In this document: one piece after another, positions 10,602 to 21,627 of the stretch | How the letters are laid out: each line of letters starts with the position of its first letter | Position numbering within the stretch: position 1 is the first letter of the stretch | NCBI RefSeq assembly: GCF_024763615.1 | Contig: NC_077222.1 | Coordinates: 23,560,001 to 23,624,000, forward strand | Source: Phlebotomus papatasi | Lineage: Eukaryota > Arthropoda > Insecta > Diptera > Psychodidae | Reading direction: 5' to 3' | DNA: 64,000 nucleotides | Position numbers and translations under genes: made by a program | The notes under the pieces: generated by a model | The model's input: only the letters and a program-made list of their open reading frames with translations | Told to the model about the DNA's origin: nothing | Databases searched by the model: none

Positions 10602-10731
10602 CAGAGGTGTGCAAGAACCGTTTGAAACTGAACAAACGTCAAATGAAACTTGTACGTCAATGGTCAAAACGCTATCTGAACAAATTTATTTTGACGTTTA
10701 TTCGGTTTCAAACGGTTCTTCCACACCCCTG
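10602..10731. mobile_element. hAT-like MITE
   Basis: TIRs CAGAGGTGTGCAAGAACCGT and, inverted at the right, CAGGGGTGTGGAAGAACCGT continue for about 45 bp. The flanks ATTACCAG and ATTTACAG agree at 6 of 8 positions, consistent with an aged 8-bp target duplication. CAGNG termini with 8-bp duplications are characteristic of hAT transposons (established knowledge). 130 bp, noncoding. Confidence 0.7.
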
Positions 10732-12779
10732 ATTTACAGCTTTAAAACCTATTGCTTACTATTAATGTAGCCATTCTATATTAATACATAATATTGTTGA
10801 GATAAAATTGTTTGATAACATTTGATGAGGTAGTGTCATCAGACCGAAAAAAGGGGTTTTGTTCATCAAGATATATAAAAGAGTTCTGAGAATTCTAAAG
10901 TATAAGAACTCATGACATTTAAGATGAATTAATAGTCTCACATAATTATACCCTATGATTCTTACATTTGTAATTTTCTCATGCAGTACGTATGTATGTT
11001 TAAATAATGAACCTCAGCATAATTACTGTCATGTGGAAAATTTTACATGATGCTCGACCACCTTCTGCATTGCTCTCCTATCATCAAACTGTTGCAATTT
11101 ACCATCTCTCTGTCTCATTTGTAACCAAATACCATAGTTATGTATACAGAATTAATTTCTTAGTACACATTCATGTAATGTCCAAGAACAATTGAAATGT
11201 GAAAGGAACAAAAAGCAAAACAGTATTAGTATGCACAAGTTTATAAAATAATAATCATGTTCAAATACAAGGCAAACTAATAGAGTAGAATTATTAATTT
11301 ATATATTTTGAACTCGATGTCACCATTCGATGTTTATGCAATTTCCCAGAGAACTAAAAGCTTTAGAGTATGTCACACCATCATCCATAAATAGCTAATG
11401 CCACATAGTTAGAGTTCAGGGCATAAACATCACCCTCAAAAAACCACCCACATTCGCATTTCTACACCATTTTCCTCCTTACTAGCTCTTTGAGTTTGAC
11501 CCTCACCCCCTTTCCCAGGAAAATACTTTGTGTGATGCTCACACTGAATTTCACTCACCGTGATACGTTACATGGAACTTGCATTTGATTCAAATTGGAA
11601 ATCATCATACCAAAACACAAATTGCGATTTTCAATGCGGGACATTTATTGCTTTCACTGGAAATTTTCATATAAATCAGCCATTGCCCATTTTCGTTATT
11701 CCCCCCAAAATGCAAATGAATTTGTGAATGATTTTGAGTGGATGTAATTTAGAGCATAGTTGTGTAAAAATGCACTTACAAAAATGTTCCCAGGTCAATA
11801 TCGTTCTTAATCAATCATGAGGGTGGAAGGTTGAAAAGAAGAATCTGTCAGAAGCAGATGAACAGCTTTTTTTTAACATATTCCCAAAATCGATATAGTC
11901 GTTTATATAAAAACGGTTCACGAACAGCAAATTGTTTTCAATCATCAATCATCAGCGATTATTTATAATTTAGTTTCTTGCATATCGTTAATTTACAATT
12001 TAATTAAATTTACATAATTTTATATTTACGTTGTCATCTTCATTGAGTGGTAATTTTTGTTAAAAAAGAGATTTACTAGCGGAATGGCAAAAATTATGTA
12101 TGCTTTAATAATTTCAGTTTGAATTTCGAAGTTAATCAGCTTAAAATTTGAATGCATTTCTATTTATTCTTTATGGAATTTCTGTTTTTTTTTTCAAAAA
12201 AAAAATTTATATCAGATGAATACAATGATATTTCTCGCATAGTGTATTACATGAAAAGAAATGCATTTATTTATTAGTGCTCGAGCTTTCAGTACAACTT
12301 TCCTCATCATAAAAAGGATGAAAGAAAAAGATACAGCTGTTTATTAAAAATAAAATTTCATTGGGAATAAAATTGCTATAACTGCGAAAAAGTGCTCAAT
12401 TTTAGTGTATTCATGTACTAAAATATTAGTACATGTACTAAAATGACTGAATTAGTAAAATAAAAAATGTCTAATTCGAAAAAAGTATTCAAAATGATAA
12501 GCAATTTATTTTCTGTTTTTGATCCGTCTGCAACTGTTCTAAATTTTTAATTCAAATAAATTAGTAGAATTCTTCAAATCTTATTTATCAGGAAAACCTT
12601 TCGGAGTGCTCTTTCTTGATATCATATTTAAATAATGAATGTATTTCATTTTTTAGGGGAAATTAAACAGGAACTTTTTTTTTAAATATATCTATATGCT
12701 CTATTGTATATTTAAGTAAACGTTTATTTTATATTTAATGATTATAATAATAATGAAACTAAATAATTAATTAGCAATA
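10732..12779. other. Unique AT-rich stretch, no gene seen
   Basis: About 2 kb without recognised elements. A short perfect palindrome, CATGTACTAA spaced by AATA from TTAGTACATG, sits at about 12412-12435. The stretch near 11450-11520 is CA/CC-rich. Confidence 0.45.
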
Positions 12780-13192
12780 GGGTAAGTGTACCAAATTCCG
12801 GTCAGCTTGTAATTTCGACCACATTTTTGTTTCTCGAATTTACATGAATTTTTTTTGCAAACTCTAGAGATTCTAAAAAAAGCAAAAAATGTCGCTTCGA
12901 CGAACAAGCTGATCTGAAAAAGACATTGGAAGAATTCCGGAAGGGCAAGGAACTATGAGAATGAAGGTGGCCGGAATAGACCACCAATCCTATGTCCACA
13001 TTTTTATTCATTTTACAATGTTTTAAGAATAATTTTAAGGAAAATAAGGACGATAAACTATCTATAAGGTCCCAAGCAACACTTCTTATAAAAAAAATAA
13101 CAAAAAAGTCAATTCGTATTAAAAATATTACATTTCAAACTTGAGATTTTGGCGATTGCACACAACTGTGCTGAAATTTGGCACACTTACGC
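12780..13192 (+). mobile_element. GGGTAAGTGTGCC-family element, copy 1
   Basis: TA-flanked. The left end is GGGTAAGTGTACCAAATTCC and the right end, inverted, GCGTAAGTGTGCCAAATTTC. Internal landmarks are GTCAGCTTG, GAATTCCGGAAGGGCAAGGA and GACGATAAACTATCTA. The small minus frame at 12802-13011 is also open, differently, in the sister copy, so it is not a gene. 413 bp. Confidence 0.75.
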
Positions 13193-13227
13193 TACATTCA
13201 CATTATTTTAAAGAATTGATTTATTTA

Positions 13228-13519
13228 CTATTTATGGTCTTATCACAGTGAAAAATTAAAAGGAAAAATCTTTCTCTTAAACATTTTTTTTAGTACATGA
13301 CTTGTGTGCTTCTGCATAATCGACTTTTTGTGTTAGCTCTTGTGCCGACCGTTTGGTTTTAGATCACGACAAGGACTGGGTAAAACACGCTTGACAGAAC
13401 TAACTCAAAGAAAAGTTGATAACGTACAGAAGCACATTAGAACAGCCATGTACTAAAAGAAATGTTCAGGAGAAAGTTTTTCTATTTTAATTTTTCATTG
13501 AAATAGTACCATAAATGGG
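13228..13519. mobile_element. Long hairpin MITE, copy 1
   Basis: Two arms of about 130 bp pair closely. CTATTTATGGT with GTGAAAAATTAAAA at the left matches the inverse of the right end ACCATAAATGGG. TAGTACATGAC, TGTGCTTCTGCATAATCGAC and CTAACTCAAAG pair further in. The loop holds GACCGTTTGGTTTTAGATCA. The same layout and loop occur at 30113-30360. Confidence 0.7.
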
Positions 13520-14146
13520 GTAGTTTTGCTGTTTGTTTTAGCACAGGCCTGTACTAAATTATATTTTGATAGAAATATGCATTTGTCGTGCAGAATAAAA
13601 AAGAAAATCACTTGATAATTTAGAAATTTAGACGTTTCCTAGAGCTATAAATTCAATAAAAATTCAGACCTTAATGCTTTATGCTGAAAATAATTCTTTA
13701 AATGTGTTTTCTAAAAGCCCTGGTAAAAGTATTGACCAAAACTTTGAAATGGAAAATGACGGTTGTGTGAAAGAGCCCCATCCTCCTCTACTTAAAATTG
13801 CGCGTATTTTGAGCAGCTGAATCGACTTGAATTTATTACAGATTACAAAGTTTTCTTGGTAAATATTTATGTATTTATCAAAGTATAATCAAGTTCATTT
13901 TGCAACAAATTATTCAACAAGGTCACGAAGATTTATAAATGAATAATTGAACTTAATAAATGAATAAATAATATAATAGTAGTTAGAACTAATTTGTGGG
14001 GAATGCAAGGATGTTTTTGAGGATTTTTGGATTGGAAATAATTTACTTTCCTTGATGTTGTATTTGTGTTCGATTCAAACTGTTCATGCGAGGCTTATTA
14101 TGGCTTCAGTAATGATAAATACCAAAATAGTTAAAATTATTGAGTA
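13520..14146. other. Unique AT-rich stretch
   Basis: Nothing recognised in about 630 bp. Confidence 0.45.
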
Positions 14147-14324
14147 GGGTGGGGGAGTTTTGTACAGTTCAACATTTTTCTTTTCACTTTTTTTTTGGCA
14201 AATGAATATGATGAATGAATTGTTTGCAAACTATTTAATTCCTGTTCGTTTCATTTGAGTTTATCTACATCTAAAACAGGCATTTTCTAAAAATTTTGAT
14301 ATGCAGGTCTGCCCCACAGTCCCC
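14147..14324. mobile_element. GGGG-supergroup MITE
   Basis: TA-flanked. Left end GGGTGGGGGAGTTTTGTACA, right end inverted GGGGACTGTGGGGCAGACCT. TIRs are short and imperfect. It abuts the next element through a single shared TA (14325-14326). Confidence 0.6.
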
Positions 14325-14326
14325 TA

Positions 14327-14578
14327 CACTGAGAGAATTCCGAAAAAGTTAAATTAACATTCCGGAAATGTTAATTTTACCCTGCAGTATTGAACCGAAA
14401 TCGGTGTAAATATTATGCTTTTTAGGTGTATTAGGGGTTAAAGTTACCCTTTTCATGTTAATTTTACCCTTAAAAGGGTGTAAAATTAACATTGAAAAAT
14501 GTTGATATGTTTTTACACCTAAAAAGTGTTAAAGTTATGAGGAAAAAGTTAATCGCACCCCATTTTTTTTTCTCAGTG
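14327..14578 (+). mobile_element. CACTGAG-family MITE, copy 1
   Basis: TA-flanked. Left end CACTGAGAGAATTCCGAAAA, right end inverted CACTGAGAAAAAAAAATGGG. The interior carries GGTGTAAATATTA, TAGGTGTATTAGGGGTTAAA and TTACCCTTAAAAGGGTGTAA, mostly repeats of (T)TTACCC and its inverse. The second copy is 54587-54830, opposite orientation. Confidence 0.8.
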
Positions 14579-14580
14579 TA

Positions 14581-15930
14581 CTTTTTTTTGCAATCTAAAG
14601 GTGTATTCACTCTCTAATAAAGTTAAATGTCAACTGCAAATAATACGAATTTAGCGGTATGGTGTCAATGATTTGATGCACAGAATGCAGGGAATCAGCA
14701 TAATTTCAAATATAAACACATAATAAAGCTTTTATTATTCATCATCAACAGTCATACTTATAAATTGGCATTGTGATGAAATTGATGACACTCTCTATTT
14801 TATTGATGGTGGGGTGAGAGTTTGGAGAGGAAGGAAAGAAAAAAAAGAATGACATATTTATCTGGATCAATGGCTCAGATGAATTTAATTTATTTGTTCT
14901 AGATAGACAATGTGAGACAATTGATGTTGGCGTCTCTTCGGGTGGTCTCCCTATTTTCTACCCAAGAAGTCCAAGAACAATTACGACTCTTAGTTTTTTT
15001 GCTGTCTCCATATAATACCCCACTAAGAACATCTTCAGTTTAATTACTTTCTGGAGGGTTTATATCTTTTACTGGATATATTATATTTTAATTCATAAAT
15101 ATAGAAGAATATCTAGGGTTGTCTCATCTGTCAGGAGGATTATTGAGATATCAGAGTTGATTGAATTGAAACCAGCAACGGTTTTTGACAATGATTTGAC
15201 AAGTGTATAATTTAGTTTGAATTGCATTTTATTTAGCACAATGACTAATGACATATTTAGTCCAGATGATATAATTGGCATCATATGCTGGTGATTGGTG
15301 TTATTGTAGAAAAAGGGGGGAGGGGGGAGTGGATGGGGTTGGGAGTGTTTTGTCACCACGAGATGATGGGAGAATGACCTCCTGGTTGTAGATCAGCAAC
15401 AACAGCAGGAGGGATTCAATCGGTTGGTTGGCCCAATTTCTTCATTTCTTCTTCCTCACTTACAAAAATTAATCGCAATCATCAATATGAGTCAGACAAG
15501 ATGAAATTCTTCTCAATCTCTTGGTGAGGTCGTGCTTTTTTTTTTGTACTTAAGCTTTTCATCATTTTTTTTTTCTGTGCGCGTTGATTTTTGTGTCTGA
15601 GCATCTGGAATTTTTACATTCTATGGCGGTAACTCTTGAGGAAAGATTATTACTCGGCTGCATTCTTTTCGAAATTGCTACAAATTGGCCCACAGAGTGA
15701 GAGGAGAGCTTGGCCATATGCACAAAAAAAAGACATCTTGTATATTTGCCATATGATTTTTAGTTGTAATTTAATTTAATGGAAAAGAGAAGATTGAAAT
15801 TTTTACAGAGTTTTGAGATCGTTAACCCTAGATTACCCTTTTTGGGAAAGGTTTTTCCATGTGAAACATAATTGCTACCGAATTAGAAACTTTAGGGTAA
15901 GAAAAACGTAAGTTTGACGTTATACTTTTT
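14581..15930. other. Unique stretch, no gene seen
   Basis: About 1.35 kb of AT-rich DNA with a G-run near 15306-15345. A minus frame at 15093-15359 is proline-rich only because it reads through the G-run. No repeat family recognised. Confidence 0.45.
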
Positions 15931-17885
15931 ACTGTGTTATCACACTTACACATTAAAATTTTAATATGATTCACATTAATTGTCGCTGGTGAGAGTCCAA
16001 ATATGTAATTTGTGTGTTTGAATCATTTTATATTCAAAATTTGATCTATTTGTTGATAAAAAGGTAGACTTGGCCCGCAAAATTTGATATAAATTGATTT
16101 ATAGCATTAATGCGATTTTCTCTTTAATTCTTTAATGTGAAAAATATTTATGGGCCAATCCATCTCAAAACGACCGAAAAAATCGCAAATCGAGGGGTCA
16201 TGGTCTTAGATGTTTTTGAATTTTACATATGTTAAAGTACACGATAAAATAATATACCCCTATTTTTTTTTTCGTCCGAAAAAAAATCCTGGCCGGAGAT
16301 ACATGGCGTCAAAGATGGCGCCTCGCGCTTCATTCCTCAATTGCGATTTTTAGCAAATATTTTAAAATGCTCTATTTCGGGAACGGGTTGAGATTTCTTC
16401 TTACTCTTTTTTTATTTGAAAGATAATTTTATACTCTTTAAAACGATATACTTGATTTTGCATTATCTGCTTAAGTTTTTTTGTAACGGTATTTTAAAAA
16501 AATTTTGAAAAAAATTAAAAATTAATTTTTCTCAAAAACCCCATTCTCAAAAATTTTGATTTTTTTACTGTTGATCAGTAACATTGAGTACTACATTCCC
16601 TGAAAAGGCGAGCTTCCACTTTTGCACTTACTTTTTTTTAAAAATATTTGAAAAATTACCATATTTTCAAAATTAAAAATAACCAGTTAAACTCAAAATT
16701 TTGAGTTCAACTTTTCAGGGAATATAGTACTCCACAATACTTATAAACAGCCAAAAAATCAAAATTTTTCGAAATCAAGTTTTTGAAAAAATTTTTTTTT
16801 TTGAGTTTTAAATAAAAATGTCTTTTATTGACAAAAATCAAACTTTAAGATACATTTGACACATGTGTCAATATGTAGATTTTTTTTTAAACGGAATTTC
16901 AAAAAAAAAATTTTTTTTTAATTTTTTCAAAAATAATCCAAAAAAATTTCCAAATTTTTTTTTTTGAAAAACTAAAAGAAAACAAAAAAAACATAATTAG
17001 TACATGTGTTTAATATGATTTAAAGGCTTATTTTTGTCAATAAAAAACATTTTTATTTAAAACTCAAAAAAAATTTTTTTTTCAAAAACTTGATTTCGAA
17101 AAAATTTGATTTTTTGGCTGTTTATAAGTATTGTGGAGTACTATATTCCCTGAAAAGTTGAACTCAAAATTTTGAGTTTAACTGGTTATTTTTAATTTTG
17201 AAAATATGGTAATTTTTCAAATATTTTTAAAAAAAAGTAAGTGCAAAAGTGGAAGCTCGCCTTTTCAGGGAATGTAGTACTCAATGTTACTGATCAACAG
17301 TAAAAAAATCAAAATTTTTGAGAATGGGGTTTTTGAGAAAAATTAATTTTTAATTTTTTTCAAAATTTTTTTAAAATACCGTTACAAAAAAACTTAAGCA
17401 GATAATGCAAAATCAAGTATATCGATTTAAAGAGTATAAAATTATCTTTCAAATAAAAAAAGAGTAAGAAGAAATCTCAACCCGTTCCCGAAATAGAGCA
17501 TTTTAAAATATTTGCTAAAAATCGCAATTGAGGAATGAAGCGCGAGGCGCCATCTTTGACGCCATGTATCTCCGGCCAGGAATTTTTTTCAGACGAAAAA
17601 AAAAATAGGGGTATATTATTTTATCGTGTACTTTAACATATGTAAAATTCAGAAACATCTAAGACCATGAAGGGTACCCCTATGGTCGTCTTGAGATGGA
17701 TTGGCCCTTATGCTTTAGGTAAATTTAAACTTATTTTTGCAGGCCAAGTCCACTTCTTTATCAATAAATAGAGAAACCCGAAATATTAAGTGACTCAAAG
17801 ACACAAATAACATATTTGGACGCTCACAAGCGACAACTAATGTAAATCACATTAAAATTTTAATGTGCAAGTGTGATAACGCCGT
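15931..17885 (+). mobile_element. GTTATCACACTTGCACATT MITE, copy 1, interrupted
   Basis: TIRs of about 65 bp: left ACTGTGTTATCACACTTACA, right inverted ACGGCGTTATCACACTTGCA. Both continue through ATTAAAATTTTAAT, TTGTCGCT and the inverted GTCC(A)/GGAC ends. The inner parts show GTAGACTTGGCCCGCAAAA and its counterpart TTTTTGCAGGCCAAGTCCAC. A 1556-bp foldback is inserted inside (16152-17707). Without that insert and its 4-bp duplication the element would be about 395 bp, close to the 414-bp uninterrupted copy at 32934-33347. Confidence 0.85.
16152..17707. mobile_element. 1.56-kb near-perfect foldback transposon
   Basis: Termini are GGGCCAATCCATCTCAA and its exact inverse. The two arms (about 16152-16880 and 16985-17707) stay nearly identical through GCGCCTCGCGCTTCATTCCT, CCTGAAAAGGCGAGCTTCC and TCAATAAAAGACATTT-type inner words. 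The centre is a poly-A/T loop. The main arm difference is a 13-23 bp patch just inside the tips (CGAAAAAATCGCAAATCGAG versus ATAGGGGTACCCT). TTAT is duplicated at 16148-16151 and 17708-17711, and the empty site AATATTTATGCTTTAGG is visible at about 33162-33178. No frame codes for a transposase. A transcript crossing it would form a hairpin of about 720 bp. Confidence 0.9.
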
Positions 17886-18699
17886 TAGAAACGGTAAATC
17901 TACGTTTTCTTAAGTCAGCTTCACATAGAAAATTTTTATGATTTTTGTATTTAATTTGTTCGAGCTATTTGACTAAAAGTCTAAAAAACAAAAATTTATA
18001 ACATAAGCCAGCGCCACCTTCGGGGGAAATCAGTGCCCTCATGCGGAGGAAATGTGTGTCAATCTCAGTGAGTTTATCAGCAATTTGTTTTCAACTCACA
18101 CTAAAAATGAGTTTCTATTTTGTAAAAAGGGGTGACAAAGTGTCGCAGCTCTGTGGAATGCTCGAATTCGTAGCCTAGACGTTATGCCGCAAAAGTTCTT
18201 TCACGTCATTTCCCGTTAACGATTCAGTATCATTAAAGATTCTCAACCGATTTCTTGAACTGATTGTATCACTCAAAATATCACCCAAAGTGGATTAAGA
18301 GTATTTGAATTTCGTATAAAAATTAGTTATCCGAGCCGATAACTGATTGGAAATGGTTCAGTTTTATTGGACATACCAAGACCTTTCCAACAATCCCATA
18401 CATGATACCATTCGGTTGAGAAATACGCTCTCTAGTGCCTTTTAAGATTTAACATTGACAAACTGTTATTGGGAACAGTTCAACAATATTTTCGCATAAG
18501 GATGAAATGTCCACCTGGATAACCTCTAAAACATCAAAATTTTCGATAAATACGAAAAAATATGGTTATGAGGTGAAAATGAGAGGCATGTTAATGGTCC
18601 CAGGGTCAACTAATGGGGGTCCTTTGAAGGTCCCAAGTCTCTTTCTCTAACCGATTGGGCTCTAGGCGTGATAAAAGCCGGACCGACAGACACACATAG
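17886..18699. other. Mostly unique stretch
   Basis: Contains a CTCF-core-like motif block at 18007-18055, listed separately. Otherwise nothing recognised. Confidence 0.4.
18007..18055 (+). repeat. GCCAGCGCCACC motif block 1
   Basis: Reads GCCAGCGCCACCTTCGGGGG, AAATCAGTGCCCTCATGCGG, AGGAAATG in succession. Degenerate matches of the same order are at 20975-21015 (inverted), 21452-21505 (inverted) and 30012-30050. On the minus strand it contains AGGTGGCGCTGGC, which includes the published Drosophila CTCF core AGGTGGCGC (established knowledge). Binding is not shown by the sequence. Confidence 0.45.
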
Positions 18700-18903
18700 G
18701 CCGGCTTCAGACCTGAGGTTTAGCCCAGTTCCCGAAGGTCTCAAATTTCAAAATAGTACCCGATTTTATTGATTTTTTCAGAATTACCCAGATCATTTAT
18801 CGATAATATTCAAACCTAAGTCATATTTTTCCAAAAAATCTTGACTGATAAGAAATAAGAGAAGTTAAGCCATATGCCTAAGCCTCAGGTTTGAAGCCCG
18901 TAA
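18700..18903 (-). mobile_element. CTTCAGACC-family MITE, copy 2
   Basis: Left end GGCCGGCTTCAGACCTGAGG, right end GCCTCAGGTTTGAAGCCCG. The interior has AATCTTGACTGATAAGAAAT and GTTAAGCCATATG. Same direction as the 9-kb copy. Confidence 0.7.
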
Positions 18904-18952
18904 TACGGACAAACAGATTGAGGGTTATGTGCTGGAGGCATTACTACGGTTT

Positions 18953-19036
18953 AGCGAATAATAATAATCAAAATAATGATCAGCTTATATTTCCATCGGT
19001 TTTCACACTAAACCGCTTCTTGGCTTAATCCGTAAG
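18953..19036. mobile_element. TTACGGTTTAAGC hairpin element, copy 1
   Basis: CTACGGTTTAGCGA at the left pairs with the inverse of TAAACCGCTTCTTGGCTTAATCCGTAAGT (read as TAAACCGCTTC and GGCTTAATCCGTAAGT) at the right. The second copy is at 50411-50520. Both lie within 50 bp of a CTTCAGACC element. Confidence 0.5.
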
Positions 19037-19259
19037 TCTGTCTTGGGCATTAGGAACAGTTAATAGTGTCTCTTCTGTGAAAGAACAGCGCCACCATGCG
19101 GGAAAAATACCGTTTGTCATTTTTTTCTAGTGAAAACATAGATAGAATAGATACAATAGATGAATAATGAATCTTTTATTGTTTGAAGTCTTATCGTCAA
19201 TTAAATTGACAAATTGCTAAATATGTAGGCCAAACGGTTAGAGATAGCGCGACTTATAC

Positions 19260-19442
19260 GGGCTTCAGACTCAAGGTTTAGCTATATGGCTTAACTTATT
19301 TAATTTCTTCTTATCAGTCGATTTTCACTTAAGATTGGATATTAAGGATAAAATATCCACTGGATTACGAAAAACCAATTCGATCGAATCGATTTTGAGA
19401 TATATTTAAGAACTGGGCTAAATTTTTGGTCCTGAATCCGTT
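19260..19442 (+). mobile_element. CTTCAGACC-family MITE, copy 3
   Basis: Left end GGCTTCAGACTCAAGGTTTA followed by GCTATATGGCTTAACTT and TTCTTATCAGTCGATTTT. The right end is degraded (GGGCTAAATTTTTGGTCCTG). It lies in inverse orientation to the copy at 18700-18903. Confidence 0.6.
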
Positions 19443-20974
19443 TATATTCAGAGGGCATTTGAGGGTTAACAGAAGAATTACACGTTAGAGTCGGAATAAT
19501 TAAATAAATGTAAGATATTTTCCAAGTCATTGGTTTATCGTTACTCTTAATCATCTTCATAACTATCTTTCTCTTTTAAGCATTTCCTTAATATGATGAA
19601 GAGCTTCTCAACAATTTTGCTCAGAAATATAATTTCTTCAGTTCATGCTGAAATATTATTTGGTCACGATTTGTGTTTTAATCTGGTTTTAAAGGAATAA
19701 TCATAAAGAACATCCGTTTCTGGGGTTTTTGTGTCTTTGCTGACATCTTACTTTGCAATGTTAAATACGAGTAACGAGTTACGTGAATTGTTTTTACCGC
19801 TTTGGCATTTTTATTTATGATGCTGAATTTTTATCAAGAATGAGAAAAGTCTAGCTTAAATCTTGTGGTAATTCTTGTTGTAATTTAAAATTTAGATTTT
19901 TGGCTGTAATCTTGTGAAAATAATCACTTTTTATCATTGTCTTATTTTATATTTCACAATATCAATTTGAAGGAGATTCCCTGACTTAATTTATCACTTT
20001 TATTGACGATTGATTATTTTCAATTTGCATCGTATCTCAAGCAAATTATTATTTTGGCACAGAAGTATTATGTGTGAAATCCCATGTGTTGTCAGGTATA
20101 CTTTTTAATCCTTGTTATATGTGTTATATATGTGTGAAATTACATATTATTAACGAGTGAAATTGATGTGATTAATGATGAGTGAATGTTGTATAAAGCC
20201 GGGGAGAAAAATAAATACAGTGGCATTTCCCATTTAATGTTTGCTGAAAGAAGAAAGACAAGAGAATAAAATGTTGAAATAATATATGAATTTTTGCTAC
20301 AATTTGCAATTAACATGTGGAACATCTTCTGACCAAAAATGATTTATGTTTTGGTGAAATTTTCACCATTTATCACTCTGTTTTGGGCAATAATCTCAGT
20401 TTAATATCATTTTATTGATCTGGAAAATGGGTAGTGCTTGAGTTATGTTTTTTTTTTGTGTAGCATCACATTTTATAGTACACCCTCTTTTTATCTGGAT
20501 CTCAATGTATGTATGCAATTTAATTTAAATTGATGGGAGGTGTAGGAATTTTCATGTGAGAGAGTTACGAGAGACAGAGAATGAAATTGAAGATGAGAAG
20601 AAGAGATGAAAAGGCAAATGGAAGTGGAAATGGTCAGAGTTGTGAAATTAGGTTGCTCGCACATACTGAAAATCTGAAAATAAATACATTTAATGAAATA
20701 TATGCCCTCTCTAAAATTTGGAATCTTCCTTCAATTTTAATGGGGGTTTTCTTGGGTTTACTCGTAAAGTGCTCTTCTAAAGTAAATGATCTTGTTTATA
20801 GGTTGAGAATAATCCAGATTTATTTCAAAAATATTAAGTAAGAATTGTTAAAAATTCAAGGGAAGATTTCTGTTCTCTTCAACTGTGCCTAAATTGTCGT
20901 AACTGTTCTCATGGCGTCGAACTGTTCCTAAAAGTCCAACGAATAAAAAATAACATTTCAAATCTTTTTGTCCA
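19443..20974. other. Unique AT-rich stretch, no gene seen
   Basis: About 1.5 kb. Frames at 20140-20325 and 20581-20841 show no protein features. A run of AACTGTTCT-like words at 20880-20935 resembles 29985-30010, before the motif block at 20975. Confidence 0.4.
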
Positions 20975-21015
20975 CGTGGGGCCACTTTTTTCTCCCGAAA
21001 GAGGCGCTGCTAATC
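20975..21015 (-). repeat. GCCAGCGCCACC motif block 2
   Basis: On the minus strand: AGCAGCGCCTCTTTCGGGAG, AAAAAAGTGGCCCCACGTGG. This is a diverged version of the block at 18007, in inverse orientation. Confidence 0.35.
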
Positions 21016-21180
21016 AAAATTAAATTTAATAGTTCGATCAAGCAGAAATTATGTATTTCTTGAAAGCGAATAGTTAGTTTCCGGAAGAAAATTAGGTCAG
21101 ATTCATTAAAGGAATATGGGAAAACATGAAGTGTTCGAAGCCAGAGCGTGTGCGAAAGCTGAAAGTCTTCCACTACTACT

Positions 21181-21319
21181 CCTTTAAGGACGAGTGGGCA
21201 CCGGTGTCCCAAAAATTAAAAACAATATTTTTAGCTAGAAAAAGTTACTTTGTCCTCTAAATAGTCCGAAAAAGTAGTTTTCATTTTTGGGACACCAGTG
21301 TCCCATTCGTCCTTAAAGG
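21181..21319. mobile_element. Palindromic piggyBac-like MITE remnant
   Basis: CCTTTAAGGACGAGTGGGCA plus CCGGTGTCCCAAAAAT on the left pairs with the inverse of ATTTTTGGGACACCAGTGTC and CCATTCGTCCTTAAAGG on the right. The ends lack clear TTAA flanks. The terminal words match the right end of the TTAA element at 39573-40088. Confidence 0.7.
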
Positions 21320-21451
21320 TATAAGCATTAGTTTAATTTTTAACTATTTGTCATTAATTCCATCTTGAAAGAGTTGAATAAGTTTTATTTAACAGAAAAA
21401 TACTCATATACGAAAGCAAAGATATTGCGGATAAATCACTAACACCGGTAA
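21320..21451. other. Short unique spacer
   Basis: No recognised feature. Confidence 0.3.
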
Positions 21452-21505
21452 CCATTTTCTCCGCGTGAGGGCACTGTTTTCTTCCGCTAGTGGCGCTGGC
21501 AGCTG
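21452..21505 (-). repeat. GCCAGCGCCACC motif block 3
   Basis: On the minus strand: AGCTGCCAGCGCCACTAGCG, GAAGAAAACAGTGCCCTCAC, GCGGAGAAAATGG. This is the best match to block 1. GCGCCACTAGCG also resembles the general CTCF core. Confidence 0.45.
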
Positions 21506-21627
21506 TTCTCAATTTTTGATACTCAACCTTTTAGTCAAAAAGTTCGGCGAAATTGAATTTAATGAATCAATTGATTAGTTTTCTATTTCTAATAATTTTT
21601 TTTGTAGGGGATAATGCCCAAGCTTTG

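Noticed and set aside
15300..15345. G-quadruplex or promoter GC box
   Set aside because: A single irregular G-run without the spaced pattern or nearby transcription signals.
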